This document shows, piece by piece, positions 26,209 to 38,785 of a stretch of DNA of 64,000 nt (position 1 is the first letter of the stretch; every line of letters starts with the position of its first letter). The stretch is from Actinomycetota bacterium (GTDB lineage: Bacteria > Actinomycetota > Actinomycetes > S36-B12), in assembly GCA_030684515.1 (NCBI GenBank), contig JAUXVJ010000027.1, positions 1 to 64,000 of the forward strand. The letters run 5' to 3'. The translations under genes were made by a program, and so were the position numbers. Below the pieces are notes generated by a model. The model searched no databases. It had not been told where the DNA came from and saw only the letters and a program-made list of their open reading frames with translations.

Positions 26209-27177
26209 CTATCGCCCGTGCTGGGCACCCCACGCCGACCATGCAGAGGCCACCATCGCCGTCAGGTCGTACTGGGCCTGCCAGCCGAGCACTTCGTGAA
26301 TGCGAGCAGTGGCCGCGGTCGAATCTTCAGGATCTCCCGGACGTCGGCTGACCACCACAGGGTGCACATCGGTGCCGATCACATCGGAGATGACATCCAT
26401 GACCTCACGCACGGAGGCGCCGACTCCGCGCCCGACATTGAGGGCCTGTGCCTCCTGCTGATGCTCAAGGTGGGCCGCAGCGGCGACGTGGGCATCGGCG
26501 AGGTCGACCACATGGATGTAGTCGCGGATCGCCGTGCCGTCGGGGGTCGGGTAGTCGTCGCCGAAAATCTGCGGCGCGCGCCCGCGCTCGAGCGCGTCGA
26601 AGACCATGGGGATGAGGTTGTTGATGCTGGTATCGCCGAGTTCGTCGCTGCCCGCACCTGCGACGTTGAAGTAGCGCAGCGCGATCCAGCTGAGGCCAGT
26701 GGCGATGCCCTCGGCCTTCACAACCCACTCGCTGACGACCTTGGTCTCGCCATAGGGCGACTCGGGCTTGATCTGAGCTGACTCAGCGGTCGGGTTGCTG
26801 ACTGGCGTGCCGTAGACCGCGGCCGACGACGAGTGCACGATGCGTCTGACTCCTGCATCAGCCATTGCCTCCAGCAAGGTGATGATCCCGCCGACGTTCT
26901 CGCGGTAGTAATGCAGCGGGGTGTCGATCGATGCCGCCGGAGCCTTCTTCGCAGCGAGGTGAATGACGCCATCGACCTGGTGTTCAGTGAGCACGTTGGT
27001 GAGGGCATCCCTGTCGGCGACGGATGCCTGGACGAATACCGCCGCATCCGGAATGCGTGCCGCATTGCCGGTGGAGAGGTCGTCCACGACCACCACGTCA
27101 CGGCCGCTGGCGAGCAGCGCGCGCGTCACGTGGTTGCCGATGTACCCGGCGCCGCCGGTGACCAGCCATGTGGTCAC
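26209..27177 (-). CDS. galE: UDP-glucose 4-epimerase (extended SDR)
   Basis: 322 aa. NAD-binding GGAGYIG (residues 8-14), catalytic Y142-x3-K146 in PYGETK with a preceding SSSAAVYG, and the ALRYFNVAGA segment match GalE. It interconverts UDP-glucose and UDP-galactose for sugar use or cell-surface glycans. It starts with GTG and overlaps the purC stop by four bases (GTGA), an unusual coupling of a sugar-nucleotide gene to purine synthesis. Confidence 0.88.
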   Translation of the reverse strand: MTTWLVTGGAGYIGNHVTRALLASGRDVVVVDDLSTGNAARIPDAAVFVQASVADRDALTNVLTEHQVDGVIHLAAKKAPAASIDTPLHYYRENVGGIITLLEAMADAGVRRIVHSSSAAVYGTPVSNPTAESAQIKPESPYGETKVVSEWVVKAEGIATGLSWIALRYFNVAGAGSDELGDTSINNLIPMVFDALERGRAPQIFGDDYPTPDGTAIRDYIHVVDLADAHVAAAAHLEHQQEAQALNVGRGVGASVREVMDVISDVIGTDVHPVVVSRRPGDPEDSTAATARIHEVLGWQAQYDLTAMVASAWSAWGAQHGR

Positions 27178-28067
27178 GCGAAGCGCTTTCCGGTCAGTCG
27201 TTCGTAAGCCTCAACGTACTTCGCACGGGTTTGCTCAATGACGTCTTCAGGCAACGCCGGTGGCGGCTGGCCACTGGACTTGTCCCAGCCAGACTCTGGA
27301 GACGTCAGCCAATCGCGCACGAACTGCTTGTCGAAGGAGGGCTGCTGCCCGCCCGGCGACCAGGTGTCTCGCAGCCAGAAGCGTGAGGAGTCGGGAGTGA
27401 GCACCTCATCAGCCAGCATGATGCGTCCGCTGAATCGTCCGGTCTTTGCGATACCGAACTCAAGCTTGGTGTCGGCGAGAATCAGATCGCGTTCATCGGC
27501 AATCTCCGACGCTCGCTCATAGATGGCCATCGTGAGTCGCTTGAGCTCCTGCGCCTCTTCTTGGCCGATCATCACGATGACTTCGTCGAAGTTGATGTTC
27601 TCGTCATGATCGCCGATCGCGGCTTTGGTTGCCGGGGTGAAGATCGGCTTGGGCAGCAAGGAGCCATCCTTCAAGCCAGGTGGCAGGCCCACATTGCAGA
27701 TCGAACCCTTGGCCTGATACTCGATTAGGCCAGACCCCGTGAGATATCCGCGCGCCACGCACTCCACCGGAAGCATGTCCAAATCGGCACAGACCATCGC
27801 GCGGCCTTTGACCTCATCGGGCACTTTGCCCGGGGTGACGTGGTTGGGAACGATGTCTTCCAACTGCCGAAACCACCAAAGGGACAGCGCAGTCAGGATG
27901 CGCCCCTTATCGGGAATGAGCGACGGCAGGACCCAGTCGTATGCAGAGATGCGATCACTTGCGACGAAGAGCAGTCGCCCTTCGGGTGTGCGATAGAGAT
28001 CGCGCACCTTGCCTGAGTAGACGTGCTCGTACTCGGCCGACAGGCCGTAGTCAGGTGCAGCGATCAC
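27174..28067 (-). CDS. purC: SAICAR synthetase
   Basis: 297 aa, the longer (yeast-like) PurC type. It joins CAIR and aspartate with ATP. YSGKVRDLY, ASDRISAYDWVLPSLIPDKG, ECVARGYLTGSG and ADTKLEFG are family segments. Its start overlaps the purB stop by four bases, so purB-purC-galE form one translationally coupled block. Confidence 0.96.
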   Translation of the reverse strand: MIAAPDYGLSAEYEHVYSGKVRDLYRTPEGRLLFVASDRISAYDWVLPSLIPDKGRILTALSLWWFRQLEDIVPNHVTPGKVPDEVKGRAMVCADLDMLPVECVARGYLTGSGLIEYQAKGSICNVGLPPGLKDGSLLPKPIFTPATKAAIGDHDENINFDEVIVMIGQEEAQELKRLTMAIYERASEIADERDLILADTKLEFGIAKTGRFSGRIMLADEVLTPDSSRFWLRDTWSPGGQQPSFDKQFVRDWLTSPESGWDKSSGQPPPALPEDVIEQTRAKYVEAYERLTGKRFA

Positions 28068-29491
28068 AGAATGTCTCCAGGTGAGTAGCCGGCGGCAACC
28101 GGATGCTCAGCAGTGATCGCTGCCACCCGACCGACGATCGATTGGACCTGTGCCGCGGCCGCTCCGGTGAAGGCCAGTGGTTCGGCAATCAAGGCATGCA
28201 ACTCGTCAAGGGACAGCTGTAGGCGAGGATCCGCTGCGAGTCGCTCAAGCAGGTCGTTCTCGCCTACTGACTGTTCGCGCATCGCCAACGCAACGCTCAC
28301 GGCGTGCTCCTTGATCGCCTCATGCGCGATCTCGCGGCCCACGCCCTTGCGCACAGCCGCCATCAGCACCTTGGTTGTCGACAGGAATGGCAGATAGCGA
28401 TCAAGTTCGCGATCGATGACTGCCGGGAATGCGCCGAAGTCATCAAGCACCGTAAGGAAGGTCTCAAAGAGCCCGTCAATAGCGAAGCTGGCGTCTGGCA
28501 GGGCGACGCGGCGCACAACAGAACAGGCGACATCGCCTTCATTCCATTGGTTACCCGCAAGATCAGCGGCCATCGTGAGGTATCCCCGAAGAATGACCGT
28601 GAAGCCGTTGACCCGCTCGCAAGAACGGGAGTTCATCTTGTGCGGCATTGCTGACGAGCCGACCTGACCGGGGCGAAAGCCCTCAGTGACCAGATCGAGT
28701 CCAGCCATCAGTCGGATCGTGGTGGCCAGGCTAGAAGGTCCGGCGGCAACCTCGAGATAGGCCGAGATCACGTCGAAGTCCAAAGTGCGCGGGTATACCT
28801 GACCGACGCTGTCCAGAATCCGCGCGAAGCCAAGATGCTGGGCGATTTCCTTTTCGAGCGCCGCGAGCTTTGCTGAGTCACCATCGAGGAGGTCAAGCAT
28901 GTCCTGCGCAGTGCCCACTGGTCCCTTGATGCCGCGCAATGGGTAGCGCCCGATGAGATCGTCAATGCGCGCATAGGCGATCAGCAGCTCATCGGCTGCC
29001 GATGCGAAGCGCTTGCCAAGAGTGGTGGTCTGAGCCGGCACGTTGTGCGAACGACCGGTGATTGCGGTGTCGGAATAGGCCACGGCCAAGCTGGACAGAC
29101 GCTGCAGTGCGGCAACGGTCTTGTCACGAGTCAGCAGCAGGGACTTCAACACCTGCAGTTGCTCAACATTCTCGGTGAGATCGCGCGAGGTCATGCCAAG
29201 GTGAATGAGCTCATGACCGGCAAGGTCGTTGAACTCCTCTATGCGCGCCTTCACATCGTGCTTGGTCACACGCTCGCGGGCAGCGATGGATTCCAGATCA
29301 ACCTTGTCCACGACCGCGATGTACTGCTCAATTGCTTCGGCCGAAACGCCGAGCCCGAGCTCGGACTGGGCGCGCATGACCGCGATCCACAACTGGCGTT
29401 CCATGACGATCTTGGCATCGGGAGACCAGATCGAGCACATGGCCTCAGATGCGTACCGACCAGCAAGGACATTTGGAAGAGTGGCCGTCAC
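28064..29491 (-). CDS. purB: adenylosuccinate lyase
   Basis: 475 aa. It cleaves SAICAR and adenylosuccinate, so it serves both IMP and AMP synthesis. The fumarase-superfamily signature is seen as GSSAMPHKMNSRSCE, with LGMTSRDLTEN and GRSHNVPAQ upstream. GTG start, 12 bases after the purD stop, with only a weak ribosome-binding site. Confidence 0.95.
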   Translation of the reverse strand: MTATLPNVLAGRYASEAMCSIWSPDAKIVMERQLWIAVMRAQSELGLGVSAEAIEQYIAVVDKVDLESIAARERVTKHDVKARIEEFNDLAGHELIHLGMTSRDLTENVEQLQVLKSLLLTRDKTVAALQRLSSLAVAYSDTAITGRSHNVPAQTTTLGKRFASAADELLIAYARIDDLIGRYPLRGIKGPVGTAQDMLDLLDGDSAKLAALEKEIAQHLGFARILDSVGQVYPRTLDFDVISAYLEVAAGPSSLATTIRLMAGLDLVTEGFRPGQVGSSAMPHKMNSRSCERVNGFTVILRGYLTMAADLAGNQWNEGDVACSVVRRVALPDASFAIDGLFETFLTVLDDFGAFPAVIDRELDRYLPFLSTTKVLMAAVRKGVGREIAHEAIKEHAVSVALAMREQSVGENDLLERLAADPRLQLSLDELHALIAEPLAFTGAAAAQVQSIVGRVAAITAEHPVAAGYSPGDIL

Positions 29492-29503
29492 TGACGCAGT
29501 CTT

Positions 29504-30766
29504 TCATGCCTGACTGGCGAGCTCGGCGATGTCACGCCGGTGATGAGAGCCGGCAAGCTCAATCAGGTCCACTCCGGCATAGGCCCGTTCGCGCGCTTGG
29601 CTGAGTGTGTGCCCGATGGCAGTGACCGAAAGCACGCGACCACCAGCGGAAAGCACTTGGCCTTCGTCGTTCACTCTGGTTCCAGCGTGCAATATCTGCA
29701 CCCCTTCTATTGCCTCAGCAGCAGCAAGGCCCTGGATCGCGTCGCCAGTGACAGGGCTCTCGGGGTAGCCCGATGAGGCGATGACCACCGTGACAGCAGC
29801 GCCCTCATGCCATTGCAGTGGTGGCAATTCAGCGAGGGTGCCTTGAGCTGAAGCCATGAGTACCTGCCCAAGAGGCGTCTTCAGCCGAGCCAGGACCACT
29901 TGAGTCTCGGGATCTCCGAAGCGGGCGTTGAACTCCACCACCCGGATTCCGCGCGAGGTGAGCGCCAGCCCGGCGTACAGCAGGCCGCTGAAGGGAGTGC
30001 CGCGCTTCTGCATTGCGGCAATCATCGGTTCAAGAACAGCCGAAGTGATGTCTTCCACCACATCTGCCGGAGCCCAGGGCAAGGGCGAATAGGCACCCAT
30101 GCCACCTGTGTTGGGTCCCTCATCGTCATCAAATGCCCTCTTGAAATCCTGAGCGGGCTGCAGGGGCACGATGACCCTGCCGTCAGCGATGCCGAACAGC
30201 GACACCTCCGGCCCGTCGAGGTACTCCTCGATCAACACACTCGCTGTGCCATTGCTGAAGCAGGCGTAAGCATGCCTCAACGCCTCTGCCAAGTCTGAAG
30301 TGACGACCACCCCTTTGCCGGCGGCAAGTCCATCGTCCTTGACCACGTATGGAGCTCCGAATTCTTCAAGCGCGGCCGCTACGGCGTCCATGTCTGCGCA
30401 CACGAGCGCTTGAGCAGTGTCGACACCGGCTTCGGCCATCACCACTTTGGCAAATGCCTTGCTTCCTTCAAGCTGTGCCGCGGCAGCCGATGGCCCAAAA
30501 CAGGCGATGCCTCGCGCACGGACGGCATCAGCCACGCCAGCAACGAGCGGGCCTTCGGGCCCGACCACTACAAGGTCAGCAGAGATTTCAGATGCGAGCA
30601 ATGCGACGGCCTCGGGATCCTCAGCCTTGACGGGGAATACATCGACAACCGCACCGATGCCCGCATTTCCGGCGGCGCACGCGACATACGTCACCGAAGG
30701 GTCGACCAGAAGTGAGGCGACCAGGGCATGTTCACGGGCACCAGAACCGATCACGAGAACACGCAT
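29504..30766 (-). CDS. purD: phosphoribosylamine-glycine ligase (GAR synthetase)
   Basis: 420 aa. It joins glycine to phosphoribosylamine with ATP. MRVLVIGSGAREHAL opens the protein, the ATP-grasp domain follows (PYVVKDDGLAAGKGVVV), and EFNARFGDPETQ supplies the metal-binding residues. The ATG at 30766 fits the family start and has TAAGGT seven bases upstream (leaderless); the frame continues upstream without meaning. First gene of the purD-purB-purC-galE unit. Confidence 0.96.
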   Translation of the reverse strand: MRVLVIGSGAREHALVASLLVDPSVTYVACAAGNAGIGAVVDVFPVKAEDPEAVALLASEISADLVVVGPEGPLVAGVADAVRARGIACFGPSAAAAQLEGSKAFAKVVMAEAGVDTAQALVCADMDAVAAALEEFGAPYVVKDDGLAAGKGVVVTSDLAEALRHAYACFSNGTASVLIEEYLDGPEVSLFGIADGRVIVPLQPAQDFKRAFDDDEGPNTGGMGAYSPLPWAPADVVEDITSAVLEPMIAAMQKRGTPFSGLLYAGLALTSRGIRVVEFNARFGDPETQVVLARLKTPLGQVLMASAQGTLAELPPLQWHEGAAVTVVIASSGYPESPVTGDAIQGLAAAEAIEGVQILHAGTRVNDEGQVLSAGGRVLSVTAIGHTLSQARERAYAGVDLIELAGSHHRRDIAELASQA

Positions 30767-30773
30767 AGGCGTG

Positions 30774-30779
30774 ACCTTA
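30774..30779 (-). promoter_or_regulatory. -10 box of a leaderless promoter for the purD unit
   Basis: TAAGGT on the minus strand, seven bases before the ATG at 30766, in the 22-base gap after the aminotransferase gene. Confidence 0.5.
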
Positions 30780-30788
30780 TCCAGCCCG

Positions 30789-32126
30789 CTAAGAACCGAC
30801 GTAGTGCCGATCGACCACGGTGAACACGGCATCAAGTCGCTTCAAGGCCTCGTTGCTTTCATCGATGGTGATGGTGCACGGCGGCACAACGTGCAGCCGG
30901 TTGTAGTTGGTGAACGGCAGCAGTCCGTTGTCCTTGCACGCCGACAGGAGATCAGCCATCGCAGCCGATGAACCGCCATAAGGCGCTAAGGGCTCGCGCG
31001 TAGCGCGATCAGCAACGAGCTCCAGCGCCCAGAACACACCAAGGCCGCGGACTTCTCCGATCACAGGATGGCGTTCCTGCAGTGCACGCAGACCAGGACC
31101 AAGAACATCCGCACCAATCATTCGTGCGTTCTCCACGATGCCTTCTTCCTGCATCGCGGTGAGCGCCGCAACGATTGATGCCGCAGCAAGTGGGTGGCCC
31201 GAATATGTCAGACCCCCAGGAAAGACCCGCTCATCGAATGTCGCCGCAATCTCATCCGAGATGACCACCCCACCCACAGGTACGTAGCCGGAGTTGACGC
31301 CCTTGGCGAAGGTGATCAGGTCGGGCTCGACATCGAAGTGCTCAAAGGCAAACCAGGCACCGGTGCGCCCGAATCCGCACATCACCTCATCAGCAATCAG
31401 CACGATTCCGAAGCGATCGCACAGTGCCCGCACTCCGGGCAGATAGCCCGGCGGCGGAACGAGAATGCCTGCGGTGCCGACGACGGATTCCAGCACGATC
31501 GCTGCAATCGTCGCCGGGCCCTCAAATGCGATGACCTGCTCCAAGTGCGAGAGCGCACGTTCGCACTCCTGCGCTTGGTCATCTGCCCAGAAACTCGAGC
31601 GGTACAGGTACGGGCCGAAGAAGTGCACATGGCCATCAGCGAATTCATTGGGCCAACGTCGCGGATCACCCGTTGCAGCAATGGCCGCACCGGTATTGCC
31701 GTGGTACGAGCGGTAGAAGGACAGCGCCTTGCGCCGACCAGTATGCAGACGCGCCATGCGAATTGCATTCTCGATCGCATCAGCGCCGCCGTTGGTGAAG
31801 AAGACCTTGTTCAACTGCTTCGGGGCCAATGAGGCAATCAGTGCAGCGGCTTGGCTTCGCTGATCATTGGCGTAATTGGGATTGACGGTGGCCAGCACCG
31901 CAGCTTGGTCCTGAATGGCTTTGACGACCTTGGGGTGCTGATGCCCGATATTGACGTTCACCAGTTGTGAGGAGATGTCCAGATACCTGTTGCCGTCGTA
32001 GTCCCAGACCCAACTGCCTTCAGCGCCTTGGACTGCCAGCGGATTCAACGCTGCCTGCGCACTCCATGAGTGGAATACGTGTGCGCGATCCAGATCAACG
32101 ATCCGTTTGCCCTCTTCAGGATTCAC
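30789..32126 (-). CDS. class III PLP-dependent aminotransferase
   Basis: 445 aa. PLP-binding features are the catalytic K275 (ITFAKGVNSG), D246 in LIADEVMCGFGRTG, and SYHGNT for the phosphate side. Class III enzymes move an amino group from omega-amino acids or diamines (beta-alanine, GABA, taurine) to a keto acid; the N-terminal HSWSAQ is reminiscent of the beta-alanine/taurine-pyruvate group, but I cannot fix the substrate. The start is a GTG with no clear ribosome-binding site. It sits between purA and purD on the same strand without an obvious purine role. Confidence 0.85.
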   Translation of the reverse strand: MNPEEGKRIVDLDRAHVFHSWSAQAALNPLAVQGAEGSWVWDYDGNRYLDISSQLVNVNIGHQHPKVVKAIQDQAAVLATVNPNYANDQRSQAAALIASLAPKQLNKVFFTNGGADAIENAIRMARLHTGRRKALSFYRSYHGNTGAAIAATGDPRRWPNEFADGHVHFFGPYLYRSSFWADDQAQECERALSHLEQVIAFEGPATIAAIVLESVVGTAGILVPPPGYLPGVRALCDRFGIVLIADEVMCGFGRTGAWFAFEHFDVEPDLITFAKGVNSGYVPVGGVVISDEIAATFDERVFPGGLTYSGHPLAAASIVAALTAMQEEGIVENARMIGADVLGPGLRALQERHPVIGEVRGLGVFWALELVADRATREPLAPYGGSSAAMADLLSACKDNGLLPFTNYNRLHVVPPCTITIDESNEALKRLDAVFTVVDRHYVGS

Positions 32127-32174
32127 AGGACCATCATGCCGTGCGCCAGCGCAGTGTGGGCAGTACAGACGAAC

Positions 32175-34599
<2,425 letters not shown>

Positions 34600-34613
<14 letters not shown>

Positions 34614-35427
34614 AGGACCAGGCCGTCTGCTGACTGAGCGGCGTGCCCGGAGTGACCATGGTGACCGGCCCGAAGGGGCCTTCATTGACGCCGTTCGGCG
34701 GTCCTGTCTGTGGCTCCACGCACAGGTATTCGTCGAGAGCGTCATACACAACAAACCACGAATGCGACTGGTGAATCTCCAGAGTCAATTCCTGGCCCCA
34801 CGTCACACGAGCGCGATGGTCTGCGACTCGAAAACTGTCATCGAAGGATCCGTGCTCGCTTGGGGGGGTCTGCAACGCACCACTGAGTTGGAAGCGGTCA
34901 TCCTTGATCGCCAGCGCAGCGCCAGACATCTGCCATTGCGCGTCCCCAAAGCGCGTGCGTTTGCGCAGCCAGGGATGCATGCCGATGACCGCCGGAAATT
35001 CGCTGTCATGGGCTCGCACACTCAGACTGGTGCGCAGCACTGATCGATGCAAGGACCAAGTCAATTCCATGCTGCCACGCCAGGGCCAGGTCTGGCCAAG
35101 TTCTGTGCGCAGAGCGCACCAGGCGTGATCGGACTCCTGGGCAAGGCCCACCACGACCCAAGCCCGATCAAGCACTGTTCCATGCAGGGCCCAATCCTTG
35201 TAGTTGCGCGGCATCGGCCAGGAGCGCCCGTCAAGATGCAGTTGATTCTCAGCCAAGCGACCGGCCCATGGGCCCATGGGATACATCCCGTGCTCAACTG
35301 GATCCTTGGACGGGCCTCCCAGGAGTTCAACGCCATCCAGTTTCAGCGACGTCGCCCGCCCGCCATGCGCAATGTCAATGCCCAGTTCCAGATCGCCGCA
35401 CCGCAAGGTGATCGGAGCCCGAGCCAT
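34600..35427 (-). CDS. aldose 1-epimerase family protein
   Basis: 275 aa, somewhat shorter than GalM. The galactose mutarotase fold is suggested by AHGGRATSLKLDGVELLG, GMYPMGPWAGR, ALHGTVLDRAW (active-site His), GMHPWLRK and the C-terminal LCVEPQTGPPNGVN with the Glu acting as base. It interconverts alpha and beta forms of an aldose. Its ATG overlaps the ROK repressor stop by one base (TGATG), so it is the last gene of the xylose transport unit and probably acts on xylose or glucose. Confidence 0.82.
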
Positions 35428-36644
35428 CAGGAGGTCAGAAAGCTGCTGGACTCGCGCAGGGCCTCAATCGGTCCGGCCAGGAGCGGCACGAATGCGGACT
35501 CAGCAGCGCCAACCAATGTGCTCTCAACACCAAGCACCGGAGCCACAATGTGCACCTGTTCGCGCGAAGCTCGGATCGCGTGCGCAACCTTGTCCTCGAT
35601 GATCTTGCGGACCTCAGGAAGCACTTCACTGAGGTGACCTCCCAGCACAATGACATCGGGATTGAAGATGTTGATCAGATTGCTGATGCCGATGCCCAGC
35701 CAGGCTCCCACAGCGTCGAGTCGGCGGACCGTATCGCGATCCCCTGCCTGTGCCGAGGCGATGACATCAGCAACTGTGGTGTCACCATTGGCGTTCTTCA
35801 GACAACTGATGATTGCGTCAAGTCCAATCACGGTCTCCCAGCACCCACGCGAGCCACACCTGCACGGGGCACCATCTGGATCAACGACCATGTGGCCGAC
35901 TTCGCCGCCAAATCCACCGGCCCCGGACATCAACTGATCGTTCAAGACCACGCCGCCACCGATGCCGACCTCACCCGACAGATAGATGACATTTCGCAAG
36001 CCGGCTGCTGCCCCGCGCACGTGCTCAGCCAGAGCGCCCAGATCCGCGTCGTTGCTGACGACCGTGAAAGGCACCTCACCGAATTCGTCGCGCAAGGCAT
36101 GAGAGAGCAACTTGCCCAAGGGCACATCGACCCAGTCCAGGTTGGGTGCCTGCTTCACCAGTCCATCGCGTGGATCCACGATGCCGGGGACGCCAACCCC
36201 AGTACCGACCCACAGTGCATCCTGCGGCACGGAATCCAGCAGCTCGTGCGACATGGACAGCAGTTGACGCACGGCCACGGCTGGGCTTACCTCCGCGCGC
36301 ATGTGGGTGTGCTCAACGCGATCGATGATGATCCCGCCGAGCCCGACAACTGCTCCGACAACTCGTTCCACGCGAAAGTCGAAGGCCAAGACCACAGCGG
36401 ACTCTGCACGCGGAGCCACCGTAAGCGAAGGTCGGCCAACCGAACCAGAAACTCCGGGCTCTTCAACTACCAGGCCCTCGTCTTTCAGCTCACTGACGAG
36501 CGCACCAACCGTGCTCCGATTCAGGCCGGTGTGAGCCACGAGTTCTGAGCGCGAGGTCTGACCTTCAAGATGCAGTCGCCGAAGAACTGTCGACAGATTA
36601 TTGCGACGCACTTCATCCTGAGAGGCCGCTAGGGAGGTTCTCAT
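35427..36644 (-). CDS. xylR: ROK family transcriptional repressor, XylR-like
   Basis: 405 aa. An N-terminal winged HTH (about 12-65: RNNLSTVLRRLHLEGQTSRS, TGLNRSTVGALVSEL) is joined to a ROK sugar-kinase-like domain with the zinc motif CRCGSRGCWE and GGEVGH. It lacks nothing obvious for sugar sensing. Position after xylH and homology point to the xylose repressor, which would bind the palindrome upstream of xylA (41217-41239). It starts 12 bases after the xylH stop. The sugar specificity is inferred from context. Confidence 0.85.
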   Translation of the reverse strand: MRTSLAASQDEVRRNNLSTVLRRLHLEGQTSRSELVAHTGLNRSTVGALVSELKDEGLVVEEPGVSGSVGRPSLTVAPRAESAVVLAFDFRVERVVGAVVGLGGIIIDRVEHTHMRAEVSPAVAVRQLLSMSHELLDSVPQDALWVGTGVGVPGIVDPRDGLVKQAPNLDWVDVPLGKLLSHALRDEFGEVPFTVVSNDADLGALAEHVRGAAAGLRNVIYLSGEVGIGGGVVLNDQLMSGAGGFGGEVGHMVVDPDGAPCRCGSRGCWETVIGLDAIISCLKNANGDTTVADVIASAQAGDRDTVRRLDAVGAWLGIGISNLINIFNPDVIVLGGHLSEVLPEVRKIIEDKVAHAIRASREQVHIVAPVLGVESTLVGAAESAFVPLLAGPIEALRESSSFLTS

Positions 36645-36656
36645 CGCGGCTGTGAA

Positions 36657-37949
36657 TTACCCGCCGGCAGACGAGCGCTTGCGAGTGATCGCGTCGACAC
36701 TCGCTGCAACGAGAAGTACTCCACCAGTGACGACGTACTGAATACCTGACTGGTCGGTGACCAAGGGCAGGCCGTTTGCAATCACCGCGACAACGAGCCC
36801 ACCGATCACGGCGTCAATGACTCGCCCTCGTCCCCCAAAGAGTGAGGTTCCGCCAATCACGGCCGCGCCCACCGCAAAGAGCAGGGTTTGTGCACCACCA
36901 GTGGTAGGCGAAACGGAGTTGTCTCGCGAGGCTAGGAGCACACCTGCGATTGCAGCCATGAACGAACAGACCATGAAGCAACTGATCTTGATGTTTGAGA
37001 CACCGATGCCAGCGCGACGGGCAGCTTCAGTGTTACCACCGACAGCGTAGATATGGCGCCCATACGAGGTGCGCCCGAGTACAAAGGTCAAGATGACAAG
37101 CAGGATGAGCACTACCAGCACAGCCCACGGCACGCCTTGAATGACCGGGATGCAGCCACTGTCATCTGGGCTGGCACACGCCTCCCTGCCTGGGCGCACT
37201 ATCTGACGCTCCTGATTCAGGATGTACACCGCGGCACCGAGCAGCACCGCCAAGGTCACGACCTTGGCAATCCAGACTGAAGGAGCTGGCGATACGAGCG
37301 CGTGCTTGCGACGATTCTGGATCGCGCGCAGACTCACCCCGGCGTAGCCCAGCACGACGACGATCCAGAGCAACCACCCGGCCCACACAGGCATGTTGTT
37401 GTTCATGATGGCCAGCAGGAACTCGTTTTGAATCGGGATGGTGCCGCCTTCGCCGATGATCAGCAGCATCACACCTTGCAGCCCGAGAAACGCTGCCAAG
37501 GTCACGACGAAGGAAGGGATACCGAGCCGCGCAACGAGCACGCCTAGAACAAGGCCGATGAGCAAGCCAGTTGCAAGGGCTGCTGCAAGCGCAAGGGGCC
37601 ATGGCCAGTTGTTGTTAGTGAGCGTGACGCCAAGAACGGCTGCGCAGGTACCTGCGGCAAAACCGGCAGAAAGGTCAATCTCACCCAAGAGCAGGACAAA
37701 GACCAATCCCATGGCAAGGACGATGATCGCGGTGCCTTGGTTCAGCAGATTGGCAAAGTTCAATGCTGTGAAGAACACTCCGCCCTGAAGAATGCTGAAG
37801 AGCGCGATGAGTGCGATCAAGCCGAGCACTGCTGGCAATGAGCCGGTGTTGCCACCCTTGACTCGACCCCAGTAGTCCCTCAGCGCCTGCGAAATGCTGG
37901 TTTCATCGCGGGCCTCGGGAATGTCGGTATCGGTTACCTGAGTGCTCAT
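36657..37949 (-). CDS. xylH: xylose-type ABC transporter permease
   Basis: 430 aa with about 10-12 hydrophobic helices and the BPD_transp_2 (ribose/xylose permease) signature GLVFVLLLGEIDLSAGF and the C-terminal GGTSLFGGRGRV. It forms the channel for the sugar importer. Its ATG overlaps the xylG stop by four bases. An insert after the middle helices (about 205-270) carries charged residues, as in XylH homologues. Confidence 0.88.
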   Translation of the reverse strand: MSTQVTDTDIPEARDETSISQALRDYWGRVKGGNTGSLPAVLGLIALIALFSILQGGVFFTALNFANLLNQGTAIIVLAMGLVFVLLLGEIDLSAGFAAGTCAAVLGVTLTNNNWPWPLALAAALATGLLIGLVLGVLVARLGIPSFVVTLAAFLGLQGVMLLIIGEGGTIPIQNEFLLAIMNNNMPVWAGWLLWIVVVLGYAGVSLRAIQNRRKHALVSPAPSVWIAKVVTLAVLLGAAVYILNQERQIVRPGREACASPDDSGCIPVIQGVPWAVLVVLILLVILTFVLGRTSYGRHIYAVGGNTEAARRAGIGVSNIKISCFMVCSFMAAIAGVLLASRDNSVSPTTGGAQTLLFAVGAAVIGGTSLFGGRGRVIDAVIGGLVVAVIANGLPLVTDQSGIQYVVTGGVLLVAASVDAITRKRSSAGG

Positions 37950-38731
37950 GCCGAGACTCCATTGACAACCTCAGGGTGCAAGCCAAGATCCCCGCTTCGT
38001 CCGGTAGTGATGAGTTCCACTATCTGGCTGTGGGTGAGCTGATTCGCCGGCACCTGAGCCGCCATATTGCCCAGATACAAGCACGCAACACTGTCCGAGA
38101 CACTCAGCACGTCGTTCATGTTGTGCGAAATGATGACGACTGCCAGGCCGTTGTCAGCCAGACGCCTGACCAAATTGAGCACCTGCTCTGTCTGAGCAAC
38201 ACCGAGCGCGGCTGTTGGTTCATCAAGGATGACCAATTTCGAATTCCAGAGAACTGCTCGCGCAATGGCGACTGTCTGTCGCTGTCCACCCGAAAGGCTC
38301 GACACCTGTTGCCGAACGGACTTCAGAGTTCGCACCGAAAGGCCACGCAGGGTTTCAGTTGCCCTGCGCTCCATCGTGATCTCATCAAGCACGAGGCCAC
38401 GAGATTGCTCGCGCCCAAGAAAGAGGTTGTGCACCACGTCGAGGTTGTCGCACAGAGCCAGATCCTGATAGACGACCTCGATGCCCAGGGCATTTGCAGC
38501 GCGTGGCTCCGAGACATGCACAGGCTTGCCTTCGAACAGATACTCGCCTGAATCAAAGGGGTAGATGCCAGCGACACCTTTGACAAGCGTGCTCTTGCCG
38601 GCGCCGTTGTCACCGACAAGTGCGGTGACCTGCCCTGCATACACGGACAAGTCAACGTTGCTGAGCACTTGTACGGGTCCGAAGCTCTTGTTCACACCCC
38701 GAAGTTCAAGTGTCGGAACAGCTGAGGACAT
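37946..38731 (-). CDS. xylG: sugar ABC transporter ATP-binding protein, single-domain
   Basis: 261 aa with one ABC domain: Walker A GDNGAGKST, signature SLSGGQRQ, Walker B LVILDEPTAALG. E. coli XylG has two ABC domains in ~510 aa; the one-domain form is usual for actinobacterial and Thermus-type sugar importers. Works as a dimer with the XylH permease. GGAGG precedes the ATG. A hairpin separates it from xylF. Confidence 0.87.
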   Translation of the reverse strand: MSSAVPTLELRGVNKSFGPVQVLSNVDLSVYAGQVTALVGDNGAGKSTLVKGVAGIYPFDSGEYLFEGKPVHVSEPRAANALGIEVVYQDLALCDNLDVVHNLFLGREQSRGLVLDEITMERRATETLRGLSVRTLKSVRQQVSSLSGGQRQTVAIARAVLWNSKLVILDEPTAALGVAQTEQVLNLVRRLADNGLAVVIISHNMNDVLSVSDSVACLYLGNMAAQVPANQLTHSQIVELITTGRSGDLGLHPEVVNGVSA

Positions 38732-38785
38732 CCCCTACCTCCATCTTCGCGAGACCAGACACCTGCAGCAGCCGCCCGGTGAAGT